From positions 95,994-159,993 of the forward strand of contig JBAOII010000036.1 of the NCBI GenBank assembly GCA_037045685.1: a stretch of 64,000 nucleotides of DNA, in the 5' to 3' direction. Source of the stretch: Competibacter_A sp037045685 (GTDB taxonomy: Bacteria > Pseudomonadota > Gammaproteobacteria > Competibacterales > Competibacteraceae). The first letter of the stretch is position 1; each line of letters begins with the position of its first letter. The notes under the pieces were generated by a model. That model made no database searches, had not been told where the DNA came from, and worked only from the letters and a program-made list of their open reading frames with translations. The translations under genes and the position numbers were made by a program. Below, one piece after another: positions 8,568 to 18,108 of the stretch.

Positions 8568-10699
8568 CTAAAACTCTTCCCAGTCACCGCTATCGTTGTT
8601 GGCCGCTTTTTTGGTCGGAGAGGAATACGCCAGCGTTGGCTTGGTCCCCGTGTTTGACCGTGAGGGCCGGGCCGGTACGCGCGGGTTGGCGGTTGCCGGT
8701 CGCGGTGCCGGCTTGCTCTTGGGGGCGGGTCGCGCGTTTGTCGCGCCGGCCGGCGTGGCTGCGGGCGCAGCGTGTCGATCCAGCTTGAAAAAGCCCATCA
8801 GCCGTTGCAGCTCCTGGGCCTGGTCGCCCATCGAGTGGCTGGCGGCGGCGGTCTGCTCGACCAGCGCGGCGTTCTGCTGGGTGACCTGGTCCATCTGCAG
8901 GATGGCTTTGTTGACCTGCTCGATGCCGGTGGCCTGCTCGCGGGCTGGCGGCGGCCATCTCGGCCACGATGTCGCTCACCTTCTTGATCGAGGTCACGAT
9001 CTCCTTGAGGGTCTGCCCGGCGTTGTCCACCAGCTTGCCGCCGTCCTCGACCTTGGCCACGCTGTCGGTGATCAGCGCCTTGATCTCCTTGGCGGCGTCG
9101 GCGCTGCGCTGGGCGAGTTTCCGCACCTCGCCGGCGACCACGGCGAAGCCCCGCCCCTGCTCGCCGGCGCGGGCGGCCTCGACGGCGGCGTTCAGCGCCA
9201 GCAGGTTGGTCTGGAAGGCGATCTCGTCGATCACCCCGATGATGTCGGCGATCTTGCGGCTGCTCTGGTTGATCGCGCTCATGGCGCCGATCGCCCGGTC
9301 CACCACCTGCCCGCCCTGCTCGGCCTGGTTGCGGGCGGCCCCGGCGAGCTGGTTGGCCTGCCCGGCGTGCTCGGCGCTCTGCTTGACCGTGCCGGTCAGC
9401 TCTTCCATGCTGGAGGCGGTCTCCTCCAGCGCGCTGGCCTGCTCTTCGGTGCGCTGCGCCAGATCGGCGCTGCCTTGGGCAATTTCTCCGGCCGCCGAAC
9501 TGACCGTGTTCGTCGCCGCGCCGATTTCCCCGACCACGGTTCTCAATTTGCGCTGAGTGGCTTCCATCGCTTCGAGCAACCGGCCGACCTCGTCGCGGCC
9601 GGTGATGATGATCGGGTGATCGAGTTCGCCGGCCGCGAGTTTCTGGGCGACTTGGCCGGCTTGCTGGAGCGACCGGACGATCACCCGGATGATGCCGTAG
9701 GCGAGCAGGAGCGCCAACGCCACGCACGCCAGCATGCCGCACAAAACGTTAAACCTTTCTTGACTGAAATTAGCGATGCGGTTTTGCAACAGCTCCACCA
9801 AGGCGGGCGACGTGGCATCGTAGAGACCGAATCCGGCTTCGATGGCTTTGGTGCCGGCCGCAAAAACTTGGCTCGGGGAGAGTGCAGTATCCACCTGCTG
9901 GCTGCGGGCGAGTTGTTCCACGATGGGCAGGAACGCACCCATCGGCGCCGCCAGAGCATTCCATCTGGCTTCTAAAACAGGTTTGAGCGATCCGTTGCTC
10001 TTGAACGCCAGTTCCAAACTGCTATGGATACCTGCTCGCATCATTTCGAGCTGGCCCAAGGATTTCGCAAGCCGAATGCGATCATCTTCCGAGATTTGGC
10101 GGCGCGCGACGATTCCCGCCGCCATGCCGCGAAGCCGGCCCAGGTGCTCGACCAGAAAGGGTAGCCGATTCACGACCACGTCCATCAGGTAGTAGCTGTC
10201 CGGATCGGGATCTAAAACTAGGTTGGATGCGATGCCGACATGGATAGTCAGGTCGAGCAGTTTTTCGATCAAAGCGGTATGCCGCGAAAAGCTGTCGGGG
10301 GCGGCCAAGCTGAAGACGTTGGCGCCAAGGCTTTGCCAGTCCGCCTCGATGGCTTTCCAGGAACTCGCGGTGTCCAGGGTGCCGCCGTGCTGGGCGTCAG
10401 CGGCGTCCACGGCCTTGATATCTTCGGCGATCTGGCTTTGCTTGGCCGCGATTTTTTCCTTGAAAGAGGCGTCGCCGTTCAGGTAAGCGTTGCTCATGCC
10501 GCGATGCTCGGCGAGATGTTGCAGCAGCGTGCGCACCGGTTGCAGGTATTGCGTTCCCACGATTTCCTTGCGGGCGAAGTCGATGGCGACGTTCTTCTCC
10601 GCCACCAGCAGATAAGCCAGCAAAGCGATAGGCGATGCCGAGCGCCGCCACCAGTAACGCGAGCTTTTGCCAAATATTCAGTCGATTCAATAGGTTCAT
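8568..10699 (-). CDS. Methyl-accepting chemotaxis protein with WEEF CheR/CheB-docking tail (two apparent frameshifts)
   Basis: Reconstructed product about 709 residues. It begins MNLLNRLNIWQKLALLVAAL (TM1). One extra base near 10631 breaks the frame before IALLAYLLVAEKN. The large periplasmic part contains a nitrate/nitrite-sensor-like helical region (about 35-300, with HRGMSNAYLNG). TM2 (GMLACVALALLLAYGI), HAMP and a canonical signalling domain follow. A second extra G in the run at 8942-8944 breaks the frame at AAASREQATG. The restored C-terminus is a Pro/Ala/Lys-rich linker ending NDSGDWEEF, an xWxxF pentapeptide that tethers CheR and CheB in other bacteria. The intact tail beyond both breaks favours sequencing error over true decay. 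Confidence 0.82.
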
Positions 10700-10895
10700 T
10701 GTATTTTTTGTCCGTCTACAGGGGCCGATAAAAGATTGCTCAACACCAACAACGAATAACCTATATGTAATATTATTAAAACATTATAATTAATATAAGT
10801 CATTAAATAGGATGTTTCAAGTTACTATTGGATATTCAACTACTAGATAGTAGATTAATAATAACCAAAATGATCGATTAAGCAGACATTATCCG

Positions 10896-11786
10896 TTAGC
10901 GGGCCGCTACCCGTTCCCGCAAGCAATCCGCCAGCGCCCGCGTCGCCGGTCCCGCGCCGGTTTCGTCGGCGACGACCAGATACAGCGCGCCGCGATAGCG
11001 TGCCCCGCTCGCCAGCGGTAGCGGAACCAGCGTTCCCGCTTCCAGCCATTCCGCGATGCGGTGCCGGGGCAGCCACGCGAACGCCAGTCCGGCGCGGACC
11101 ATCGAAAAGGCGGTTTCCGGGTTGCCGACCGTCCAGCGCCGACCAGCGCCCAGCCAGCCCTCGTCGCGCGGCTGCCGGGCGCCGGAATCGCGCACCACGA
11201 CCTGAGTGAACGCGGCCAGATCGTCCGCGTGGAGCGGCGCGTCCCGCCGGTGCAGGGGATGGCCGGCCGCCGCCACCGCGACGAATTCGGCTTCGGTGAT
11301 CGGATCGCCCAAGAATCCCGGCGGCACCCGATTCACCACCGCCAGATCGACCTCGCCGCGCAACAGCGCTTCCTCTGCGCCCGATAAGATTTCTTCGCGC
11401 AACTCCAGGCGAGTGGCCGGGCAGCGCGCCGCGAATTCGGCCAGCGCATCCAGCAGCGGCCCGGTCGGACACAGCCCGTCAACCGCCAGCCGCACTTCCG
11501 GCTCCCAGCCTTCCCGCAGCGACCGGGCGCGGCGTTCCAGCCCGAGCACGGCGTCGAGCAGGGGACGCGCGTCCCGCAGCAACGCCTCGCCGGCCGGCGT
11601 CAGCTTCATCCGGCGGCCCTCGGCCGCCAGCAGGGCGACGCCGAGCTGTTCCTGCAAGCGCGCCACGGTGTAGCTGATCGCCGACTGGCTTCGGTTCAAA
11701 GCAGTCGCGGCTTGGGCGAAGCCGCCGCACTCGACGATGGCTTGCAACACCCGCCACTGTTCCAACGAGGTTTTGGGAAACTGCAT
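10896..11786 (-). CDS. LysR-family transcriptional regulator
   Basis: About 296 residues from ATG 11786 (MQFPKTSLEQW); a TTG four codons upstream is an alternative. An N-terminal winged helix-turn-helix (about 10-68, AATALNRSQSAISYTVARLQ) is followed by a periplasmic-binding-protein-like effector domain. It is transcribed divergently from the first pirin gene across a 110-bp AT-rich gap, the usual arrangement for a LysR regulator of the neighbouring operon. The 195 bp downstream of the gene (10700-10895) is very AT-rich and holds no gene. Confidence 0.92.
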   Translation of the reverse strand: MQFPKTSLEQWRVLQAIVECGGFAQAATALNRSQSAISYTVARLQEQLGVALLAAEGRRMKLTPAGEALLRDARPLLDAVLGLERRARSLREGWEPEVRLAVDGLCPTGPLLDALAEFAARCPATRLELREEILSGAEEALLRGEVDLAVVNRVPPGFLGDPITEAEFVAVAAAGHPLHRRDAPLHADDLAAFTQVVVRDSGARQPRDEGWLGAGRRWTVGNPETAFSMVRAGLAFAWLPRHRIAEWLEAGTLVPLPLASGARYRGALYLVVADETGAGPATRALADCLRERVAAR

Positions 11787-11895
11787 CTCAATAATCAAAT
11801 TTTTCGATAAATATCCGCTAAATTTTGCGCTTTTTTATCCGATTATCAAGATCGATAATGCCGCCCATCGTCAAACTTGAGTGGAGAGTGATCGA

Positions 11896-12762
11896 ATGAA
11901 CGCGATGGTTGAAACCGAGGTTCGCAGCCGCGAAGTCGAGCGTTTGGTCAAAGGCGTCCCGGTGTCCGATGGCGCCGGGGTCAAGCTGCTCCGGGTCCTG
12001 ACCGGCGACTTGCAGCGGCGGCTGGACCCTTTTTTGATGCTGGACGAGTTTCGTTCCGACAACCCGGAAGACTATTTGGCCGGCTTTCCGAACCACCCGC
12101 ATCGGGGCTTCGAGACCGTGACCTACATGCTGGCGGGCCGGATGCGCCACCGCGACAACGCCGGTCACGAGGGCTTGCTGACCGCCGGCGCGGTGCAGTG
12201 GATGACCGCCGGGCGCGGCATCGTCCATTCCGAGTTGCCGGAGCAGGAGGACGGGCTGATGCACGGCTTTCAGCTTTGGGTGAACCTGCCGGCGCGGGAC
12301 AAGCTGACGGCCCCGGACTACCGGGACATTCCGGCGGAGGCGATTCCGGGCTACACCGCCGCCGACGGGGTTGCGGTCAAGGTGATCGCGGGCGAGAGCG
12401 ACGGCGTGGCGGGAGCGGTGCGGCGGGAAGCCACCGAACCGCTGTATCTGGACATCGAATTGCCGCCGGGCGCGGCGCACGCGGTCGCCATCCCGGCGGG
12501 ACACAACGCCTTCCTCTATGTTTACCGGGGCCGGGTCGAAGTGGGCGAGCGCGGTCAGCGGGTCGAGGCCCGGCAACTGGCGGTGTTGTCCAATGCGCCG
12601 GACGCGGACAGCGTATTGCTGGGTAGCGCGGAAGGCGCGCGGCTGTTGCTGATCGCCGGGCGACCGCTACACGAGCCCATCGTCCAGTGGGGGCCGTTCG
12701 TGATGAACCGGCGGGAGGAAATCGAAGCCGCGCTGGCGGATTATCGCGACGGGCGGTTCTGA
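11896..12762 (+). CDS. Pirin family protein (bicupin), first copy
   Basis: 288 residues from ATG 11896, seven bases after GGAGAG. The N-terminal cupin carries the pirin iron-ligand pattern NHPHRGFETVTYML and later WMTAGRGIVHSE; the C-terminal pirin_C half is present (PAGHNAFLYVYRGRVEVG). Bacterial pirins are non-haem iron proteins, some with quercetin 2,3-dioxygenase activity, others redox regulators. The promoter lies between it and the divergent LysR gene. Pirin 2 and two HupE genes follow on the same strand. Confidence 0.9.
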   Translation: MNAMVETEVRSREVERLVKGVPVSDGAGVKLLRVLTGDLQRRLDPFLMLDEFRSDNPEDYLAGFPNHPHRGFETVTYMLAGRMRHRDNAGHEGLLTAGAVQWMTAGRGIVHSELPEQEDGLMHGFQLWVNLPARDKLTAPDYRDIPAEAIPGYTAADGVAVKVIAGESDGVAGAVRREATEPLYLDIELPPGAAHAVAIPAGHNAFLYVYRGRVEVGERGQRVEARQLAVLSNAPDADSVLLGSAEGARLLLIAGRPLHEPIVQWGPFVMNRREEIEAALADYRDGRF

Positions 12763-12778
12763 ACGGCCGCACGAGAAT

Positions 12779-12838
12779 TCCCCTCTCGCTTTTGTTCCCC
12801 TCTACCTTTGGGAGAGGGGACAGGGGTGAGGGCGGGGC
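12779..12838. repeat. Dispersed palindromic G/C-run repeat (copy 1)
   Basis: CCCCTCTACCTTTGGGAGAG followed by GGGACAGGGGTGAGGGCGGGG forms an imperfect hairpin of C-runs and G-runs. Related sequences occur at 38560-38600, 39551-39592, 50909-51005 and 63966-64000. It lies between the two pirin genes. Confidence 0.65.
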
Positions 12839-12874
12839 CACGGTCCATACGGTTACGGTAAGAGGAACAAATAG

Positions 12875-13745
12875 ATGAACGCCATCCAACACCTGATTTT
12901 GCCGAAAGCCAGCGATGTCGGTTTTCCGGTCCAACGGCTGTTGCCGGCGGCGGAGGCCCAGTCGGTCGGCCCCTTCGTGTTTTTCGATCACATGGGGCCG
13001 GCCCGATTCGAGCGCGAGGGCACGGCGGCCGATGTGCGCCCGCATCCGCACATCGGCCTCGCCACCGTGACCTTTCTTTATTCCGGCGCGATGATGCACC
13101 GCGACAGCCTGGGCCACGTCCAGCGCATCGAACCGGGCGCGATCAACCTGATGGTGGCCGGACGCGGCATCGTCCATTCGGAGCGGGTGCCGGCCGACGT
13201 TCGCGCCGATCAGATCCCGGTGCAGGGCATCCAAATCTGGCTGGCGTTGCCGGCTGAACGCGAGGAAATGGAACCGGCGTTTCACCACTACCCGGAGGAA
13301 GCGCTGCCCGCCTTCGCGGTCCGGGGGGTGTCGCTACAACTGCTGATCGGCTCGGCGTTCGGTCTCCGATCACCGGTCGTCACCTATTCGCCGACCTTCC
13401 AGGCCGACGTGAAGCTGGCCGAGGGCGGGACGCTGGCGCTGCCGCCGGATTATCCCGGAACGCGGGGTTTATCTGACCGAAGGGGAGCTGGCGGTGGAGG
13501 GCGAGCCGCTGGCGGCCGGCCAACTGGCGGTGCTGACGCCGGGCCAGACGGTGCGCCTGCAAGCGCGAACGCGAGCCCGCCTGATGCTGTTGGGCGGAGC
13601 GCCGCTGGACGGCAAGCGGTTCATTTATTGGAACTTCGTGGCGCGCACGCGGGAGCGCATCGAAGCGGCCAAGGCCGACTGGGCGGAAGGGCGGTTCGTG
13701 CCGGTTCCGGGCGAGACCGAGTTCATTCCCGCGCCGTGGCGTTGA
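12875..13745 (+). CDS. Pirin family protein, second copy (one apparent frameshift)
   Basis: ATG 12875 follows AAGAGGAACAAATAG. The N-terminal half has the pirin ligands RPHPHIGLATVTFLYSG and VAGRGIVHSERV. One extra G at 13457-13458 shifts the frame at DYPERGVYLTEGEL; removing it joins directly to the C-terminal cupin, which ends PVPGETEFIPAPWR at 13745. Reconstructed length is about 289 residues, matching the first copy. It lacks close identity to copy 1, so this is an old paralogue pair. Confidence 0.85.
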
Positions 13746-13836
13746 CCGGGGGCGGTAAAAATTCGTTCTGTCGCATCCAAAAACGCTTTGGGAGCGCATG
13801 GGGATAAAACCCTTTTCATCCAAAGCGAGAACGATC

Positions 13837-14433
13837 ATGAATATCAACATTATTGTTGCCGGTTTGATCGGACTGTTGTTGCCGGCGCTGGCGCTGGCTC
13901 ACGTCGGCCAAGGCGATATGTCCGGCGGTTTTGTCGCCGGCTTCACGCACCCGATTCTGGGGCTGGATCATGTGGTGGCGATGATCGCCGTCGGTCTGTG
14001 GGGCGCGCAGTTGGGAGCGCCGGCGATTTGGATTTTGCCGGTGACGTTTCCGCTGGTGATGGCGTTCGGCGGCCTGCTCGGCGGCTTGGGCGTGGATCTG
14101 CCGGGCGTGGAAATCGGCATCGCGGCGTCGGCGGTGGTGCTGGGCGTGATGGTGGCGCTGGCGCTGCGTCCGCCGCTGTGGGTGGCCGGCGCGCTGGTCG
14201 GGCTGTTCGCCGTGTTTCACGGCTACGCGCACGGAGCGGAGCTGCCCGAGTCGGCCGATCCGCTCGCCTACGCGCTTGGCTTCGTCATCGCCACCGGCGG
14301 CTTGCACCTGGTCGGCATCGCCATCGGCCTGATCCGGCGCTGGCCTTGGGGTATACCCTCGCTGCAAGCGGGCGGCGCGATCATCGCGGGTTGCGGGCTC
14401 TATTTTCTGCTGCCGCATCTCGCCGGAACCTGA
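13837..14433 (+). CDS. HupE/UreJ-family membrane protein, first copy
   Basis: 198 residues from ATG 13837 (MNINIIVAGLIG); the frame is open 13 codons further upstream. A cleavable signal-like N-terminus ends ALAHVGQGDMSGGF, then HPILGLDHVVAMIAVG, the family's first conserved His motif in a membrane helix, and FHGYAHGAELP, the second. About six hydrophobic segments. Members are implicated in nickel or cobalt uptake for hydrogenase and urease, but no such enzyme is in this window. Confidence 0.87.
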   Translation: MNINIIVAGLIGLLLPALALAHVGQGDMSGGFVAGFTHPILGLDHVVAMIAVGLWGAQLGAPAIWILPVTFPLVMAFGGLLGGLGVDLPGVEIGIAASAVVLGVMVALALRPPLWVAGALVGLFAVFHGYAHGAELPESADPLAYALGFVIATGGLHLVGIAIGLIRRWPWGIPSLQAGGAIIAGCGLYFLLPHLAGT

Positions 14434-15062
14434 TGATCGTGGGCGCGGAGTCGCGGGCGCTCGCCGCCGGCGCGGTGCTGGGGTTGGCGTTCGGCGCCGA
14501 CCCCGCTTGCGCCCATGTGGCCAGCGCCCAAGCCGGCGCGTTTTACGCCGGCTTGTTGCATCCGCTCACCGCTCCCGAGCATGTGTTGCCGATGCTGGCG
14601 CTGGGGTTGCTGGCCGGTCAACGGGGTTTGAACGAGAGTCAAGGCGTGCTGTTGGCTTTCGTCGTCGCGCTGGCGGCGGGCGCGGGTCTAGCGCCGAGCG
14701 GAACTGCGCCGGGCTGGATATCGCTCCTGAACGTCGGGTCGCTGGTGGTGATCGGCGGTTTGGTCGCGGCGGCTTGGCGATGGCCGGCCGCGCTGCTGTA
14801 CGCGCTGGCGCTGGGGTTCGGCGCGACGCACGGCTACGCCAACGGCGCGGCGCTACCCCCCGGCTTGTCGCCGCCGATTTTTATGCTCGGGCTGAGCGCC
14901 GCCGCGCTGCTGGCGACGGGCTACGGCTTGGTGGTCAGTGACGCGCTGCTGCGCCTGAAACCGAACTGGCCGCGCGTCGCGGTGCGTGTGGCCGGCAGTT
15001 GGGTGGCCGCCGTCGGCATTTTAGTGTTGGGCATGGGCGGAAAGGCGCTGGGTGCACCGTAG
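14433..15062 (+). CDS. HupE/UreJ-like membrane protein, second tandem copy
   Basis: 209 residues; its ATG overlaps the preceding stop (TGATG), so the pair is coupled. The histidine motifs are variant: HPLTAPEHVLPMLALG instead of HPxxGxDH, and GATHGYANG. Six or so hydrophobic helices. Tandem divergent HupE proteins may form a heteromer, which is inference. Cytoplasmic-membrane location. Confidence 0.8.
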   Translation: MIVGAESRALAAGAVLGLAFGADPACAHVASAQAGAFYAGLLHPLTAPEHVLPMLALGLLAGQRGLNESQGVLLAFVVALAAGAGLAPSGTAPGWISLLNVGSLVVIGGLVAAAWRWPAALLYALALGFGATHGYANGAALPPGLSPPIFMLGLSAAALLATGYGLVVSDALLRLKPNWPRVAVRVAGSWVAAVGILVLGMGGKALGAP

Positions 15063-15076
15063 TCGCCGCCAGACAC

Positions 15077-15634
15077 TCAACCCAACATTTCCGGTCGCAA
15101 CTGGCCGCGCAGGAACACCAAGCCGCCGTTGCGGGTCGAGATGGGCGCGTGCCGCGAGCCGGGCAGCGCCGCGTGATAGTCTCCGGCGGCGTAGGCGCGG
15201 TCGCCGATCAGCATGTCGCCTTCCAGCAACAGACACTCCTCCAGAGCGTGGTGATCGTGCGCCGGAAGCTGGCAGCCCGGCGCCAGCCGCAGCAAAAACG
15301 ACTGGAAGCCAGCTTCCCGGTCCACCAGCAGCAGCTTGATTTCCAAACCTGGCGCCAGCATCCGCCATTCGCCTTCCCGCTCGCGCACGGTCACGGTCGC
15401 GGGCGGACCTGCCTCGTCCAGCGCCGCCTCGATGGCATCCCAGACCGATGAGGCGGGGTTCCACCTCCGGCAAGCTGGCCGCCAGCGGCGTCAACCGCCG
15501 CTCCCAGGCCGACCACCAGACGCTGCAACTCGAGGATCGCGCGCCAAGTTCGCCTCGAACTCGGCCAGCTCCGGTCCGCTCAGCGTGCCGAGCACGTATT
15601 CGCCGGCCAAGCTTTCGGCGTCGTTCCGGTTCAT
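15077..15634 (-). CDS. ChrR-type cupin anti-sigma factor (several frameshifts)
   Basis: The start MNRNDAESLAGEYVLGTLSG overlaps the sigma-factor stop (ATGA). That N-terminus is the zinc-binding anti-sigma-domain type. The C-terminal part, intact from about 15394 to 15077, is a ChrR-like cupin with PAHDHHALEECLLLEGD and ends LRGQLRPEMLG. Between them, at about 15445-15560, at least three single-base shifts are needed to read LQRLV, WERRLTPLAASLPEVEP and WDAIEAAL. In ChrR systems such proteins hold an ECF sigma factor inactive until singlet oxygen or a similar stress. Gene identity is firm; its integrity is not. Confidence 0.75.
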
Positions 15635-16311
15635 GATTCCAGGCACCCCTTCAGTTGCAGCAAACCCCGCCGTACCCAGCTTTTGACCGTGCCCAGCGGG
15701 GTTCGTAGCCGCGCCGCCAGCTCTTCGTGGCTGAGGCCGTGGAAAAAAGCCAGCGCGATTGCCTGGGCTTGATCGGCGGACAAGCGCCGCAAACACTCCT
15801 GAATGGCGTGAGCCAAGTGATCGACCGACTGCGAGGGTTGGGGATCGGGTATCTGCAAAGCTTCTTCGACCAGCGGTTCGGCGTGGATTTCCGCCGCGCG
15901 CCGGCGCCGTTGGCGCAGCAACTCGATGGCTCGGTGACGGGCGATGGCCATGAGCCAGACCAGAACCGGCGCCCGTCCGGGCTGGTACTGCCCGGCGGTG
16001 CGCCAAACGGCCAAGTAGGTTTCCTGCAACACGTCTTCCGCCGCGTCCTGCTGGCGCAGCAACGCCAGCGCGATCGCGTACAGGCGACTTCGGGTGAGCC
16101 GGTACAGCTCCGAAAAGGCTTGGCGGTCGCCGCGAGCGGTCGCCGCCAGCAAGTCAGTCAGCGGATCGGACTGAGGAGATAAGGATCGGCCGGCCGAGTC
16201 CACGATGTTTCGCTTGCTTCCGAAATTGAGTATTCGGGATTCTAGCGGGCGCCGCCACGCGCGGCAACGCTGCCCGACCAGCGGGAAGGGCAGGACGTTG
16301 CTCGCGCGCAT
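15631..16311 (-). CDS. ECF (RpoE-like) RNA polymerase sigma factor
   Basis: Up to 226 residues. Region 2 is visible as AFSELYRLTRSRLYAIALAL and DAAEDVLQETYLAVWRTAGQ, and region 4 as GLSHEELAARLRTPLGTVKS. The first 35 residues before SPQSDPLTDLL are unlike the family; a GTG near 16203 may be the true start. It is translationally coupled to the ChrR-like anti-sigma downstream. It probably controls its own operon and perhaps the adjacent haemoglobin/DUF4331 cluster, though no matching -35/-10 pair was identified. Confidence 0.9.
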   Translation of the reverse strand: MRASNVLPFPLVGQRCRAWRRPLESRILNFGSKRNIVDSAGRSLSPQSDPLTDLLAATARGDRQAFSELYRLTRSRLYAIALALLRQQDAAEDVLQETYLAVWRTAGQYQPGRAPVLVWLMAIARHRAIELLRQRRRRAAEIHAEPLVEEALQIPDPQPSQSVDHLAHAIQECLRRLSADQAQAIALAFFHGLSHEELAARLRTPLGTVKSWVRRGLLQLKGCLES

Positions 16312-16331
16312 GGCCCGGTCTCGGAACGCGA

Positions 16332-16784
16332 TCAGCGAGTGACGATGTCTTTGCGCATCGGTCCCAGCAGCGCCAGCAATTCCTGTTGCTCCTTGGTCGG
16401 AACCTTGTACTTGTCCAGGCTCTTGACGAGATCCTCGACCAGGGCGTCAAAGTGCTGGTCGGTGACACTCATGCCGGCATGAGTCGTCTTCATGTCGCGT
16501 CCGGTGTAGGTGCAGGGTCCGCCGGCGCCGGCGCAAATCTGCTCGCCCAGCAGACGCTTGAGGCGCGGTACGTCGGTGTTGGCGAAGAAGCGGTTGATGC
16601 GTTTGTCGGCCGCGACATTGGCGACGAAATCGTCCACCACAGCGTTGATCGCGGGCTGTCCGCCAAGCCGCTCGTACAGCGTTGGTGCGGTGGTGTGGGT
16701 TGGCGGCGACTGGGTGAAGCAGGCGGTCAATGCCAGGACGCCCGCGACGGGCAACAGACGATGAAAGCGAACGGCAGCAAACAT
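16332..16784 (-). CDS. Group I truncated haemoglobin with lipoprotein signal
   Basis: 150 residues. The N-terminus carries a signal peptide with lipobox LTAC, which would place this globin in the periplasm on a lipid anchor; most truncated haemoglobins are cytoplasmic. The globin part starts TLYERLGGQPAINAVVDDF, with RFFANTDVPRLKRLLGEQ and the proximal-histidine segment THAGMSVTDQHFDAL. It likely binds O2 or NO. It lies 18 bp after the HupE-like gene on the same strand, so it is probably last in the DUF4331-TPR-HupE operon. Confidence 0.9.
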   Translation of the reverse strand: MFAAVRFHRLLPVAGVLALTACFTQSPPTHTTAPTLYERLGGQPAINAVVDDFVANVAADKRINRFFANTDVPRLKRLLGEQICAGAGGPCTYTGRDMKTTHAGMSVTDQHFDALVEDLVKSLDKYKVPTKEQQELLALLGPMRKDIVTR

Positions 16785-16802
16785 GACGATATCCTCCTCG
16801 GA

Positions 16803-18108
16803 TTAGGTCGGGTTGGGTTGTGGTAAAGGTTGATGGGAGTCGGGAAGCGAGACGGGCGAAACCGGCATCGTTGTCGCCGCGCTTTGCGCTACCGGAGATA
16901 ACAGAGCGATGTTCAGGCCGCGCTCCAGGCACCACACCAGGGCGAGCGAAGCGACGGCGGCCGAACCGACCGGCAGCGCCAGCCGCCGGTACAGCCAGGT
17001 CTGGCGCAGGGCGTAAGCGAGCGGCAGCACGAGGCGCGACGATGACCAGTTGCCCGGTTTCGACCCCCAGATTGAAGCCGGCCAGCGCCAAGGCCAGCGC
17101 GTCGCCGGGCAGACCCAGATCCCGCAGCGCGCCGGCGAAGCCGAAGCCGTGGATCAAGCCCAGCCCGAAGGCCAGCGACCAGCGCCGGGTCGTGACCAGC
17201 GGAAACAGGTTGTTGAGCGCCGCCAGCACGATGGTGAGCGCGACCACGGTTTCCACCAGCCGGCCGGGCAGATCGACCACGCCCAGCACCGCCAAGGTCA
17301 GCGTCAGCGAATGGGCCAGGGTGAAAGCGGTCACGATGGCGGCGGTTTCCAGCAGCACCGTCCGCAGCGCTGCCGCCGGCCGCCAGCGGCCGTTTTCCCG
17401 CCACAGCACGGCCGGCAGCAGCAGGGCCAGCAAAAACAGGATATGGTCGAAGCCGATCCAGATGTGCCGCACCCCTTCTTTCCAGTAGCTCGTGAACTGT
17501 TGCCAACCGCTGGCGGGCGCCGCGTTCAGCAAGTGTTGCGGCCGTTCCGGCGATAGCACGGCGGTTTCCGTTCCGGTCGGCGCGTCCACCCGCAGCAAAC
17601 CTCGGTGCGAGGGATCGAGCGCGAAGAACAGCCGATAATCCAGCGCTTGCACGCCGGTCGCCGGACAGTCCAGAGCGAAATCGAGCGTCGCATAAACGCC
17701 GTCGCTGTGCTCGACGACCCGCAGCGCGCCGCGCCGCGCGGGACAGGGCGAATCTCCGGCGCGCAGCGTCAGATGGTCCAGGGCGTAATCGGTCACGGCG
17801 CTTTCCCGGGCGCGCAGTTCGCCCCAGGTGATCGCGCCGTCGCCGTTGCCGTCCAGGCCGATGGCGTATTCCAGATCGCGCAGCGCGATGTCCCAGCGGG
17901 CGTCCCAGCCGCCGTCGCGCGGCGTCAGGCTCAAGTAGCTGTCGCTGGGTTTGTGGGCGAATGCGTCGCGAATCGACCCAAACAACAGCACGCATAACGT
18001 GATGAGCAACGTCAGCGTAACGAACCACCCGCCGACCCGCACCGTGCCGGCGTCGCGCATTTCGGCCTCGCCATGGGCGTTCTTGTTTTCGGGAAGATGA
18101 GCGGTCAT
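16803..18108 (-). CDS. HupE/UreJ_2-family membrane protein with large N-terminal domain (one frameshift)
   Basis: Starts at an ATG overlapping the TPR gene stop. TM1 (VTLTLLITLCVLLFGSI) is followed by a soluble domain of about 170 residues that includes an EF-hand-like GLDGNGDGAITWGEL. The membrane part then contains IWIGFDHILFLLALLLP, TAFTLAHSLTLTLAVLG and LGLIHGFGFAGAL, the HupE/UreJ_2 histidine motifs. One extra base near 17033 breaks the frame after TGQLVIVA; the continuation VLPLAYALRQTWLYRRLALP runs to 16803. It works with the upstream TPR and DUF4331 genes in an operon found in many proteobacteria; the transported ion is not known. Confidence 0.85.
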
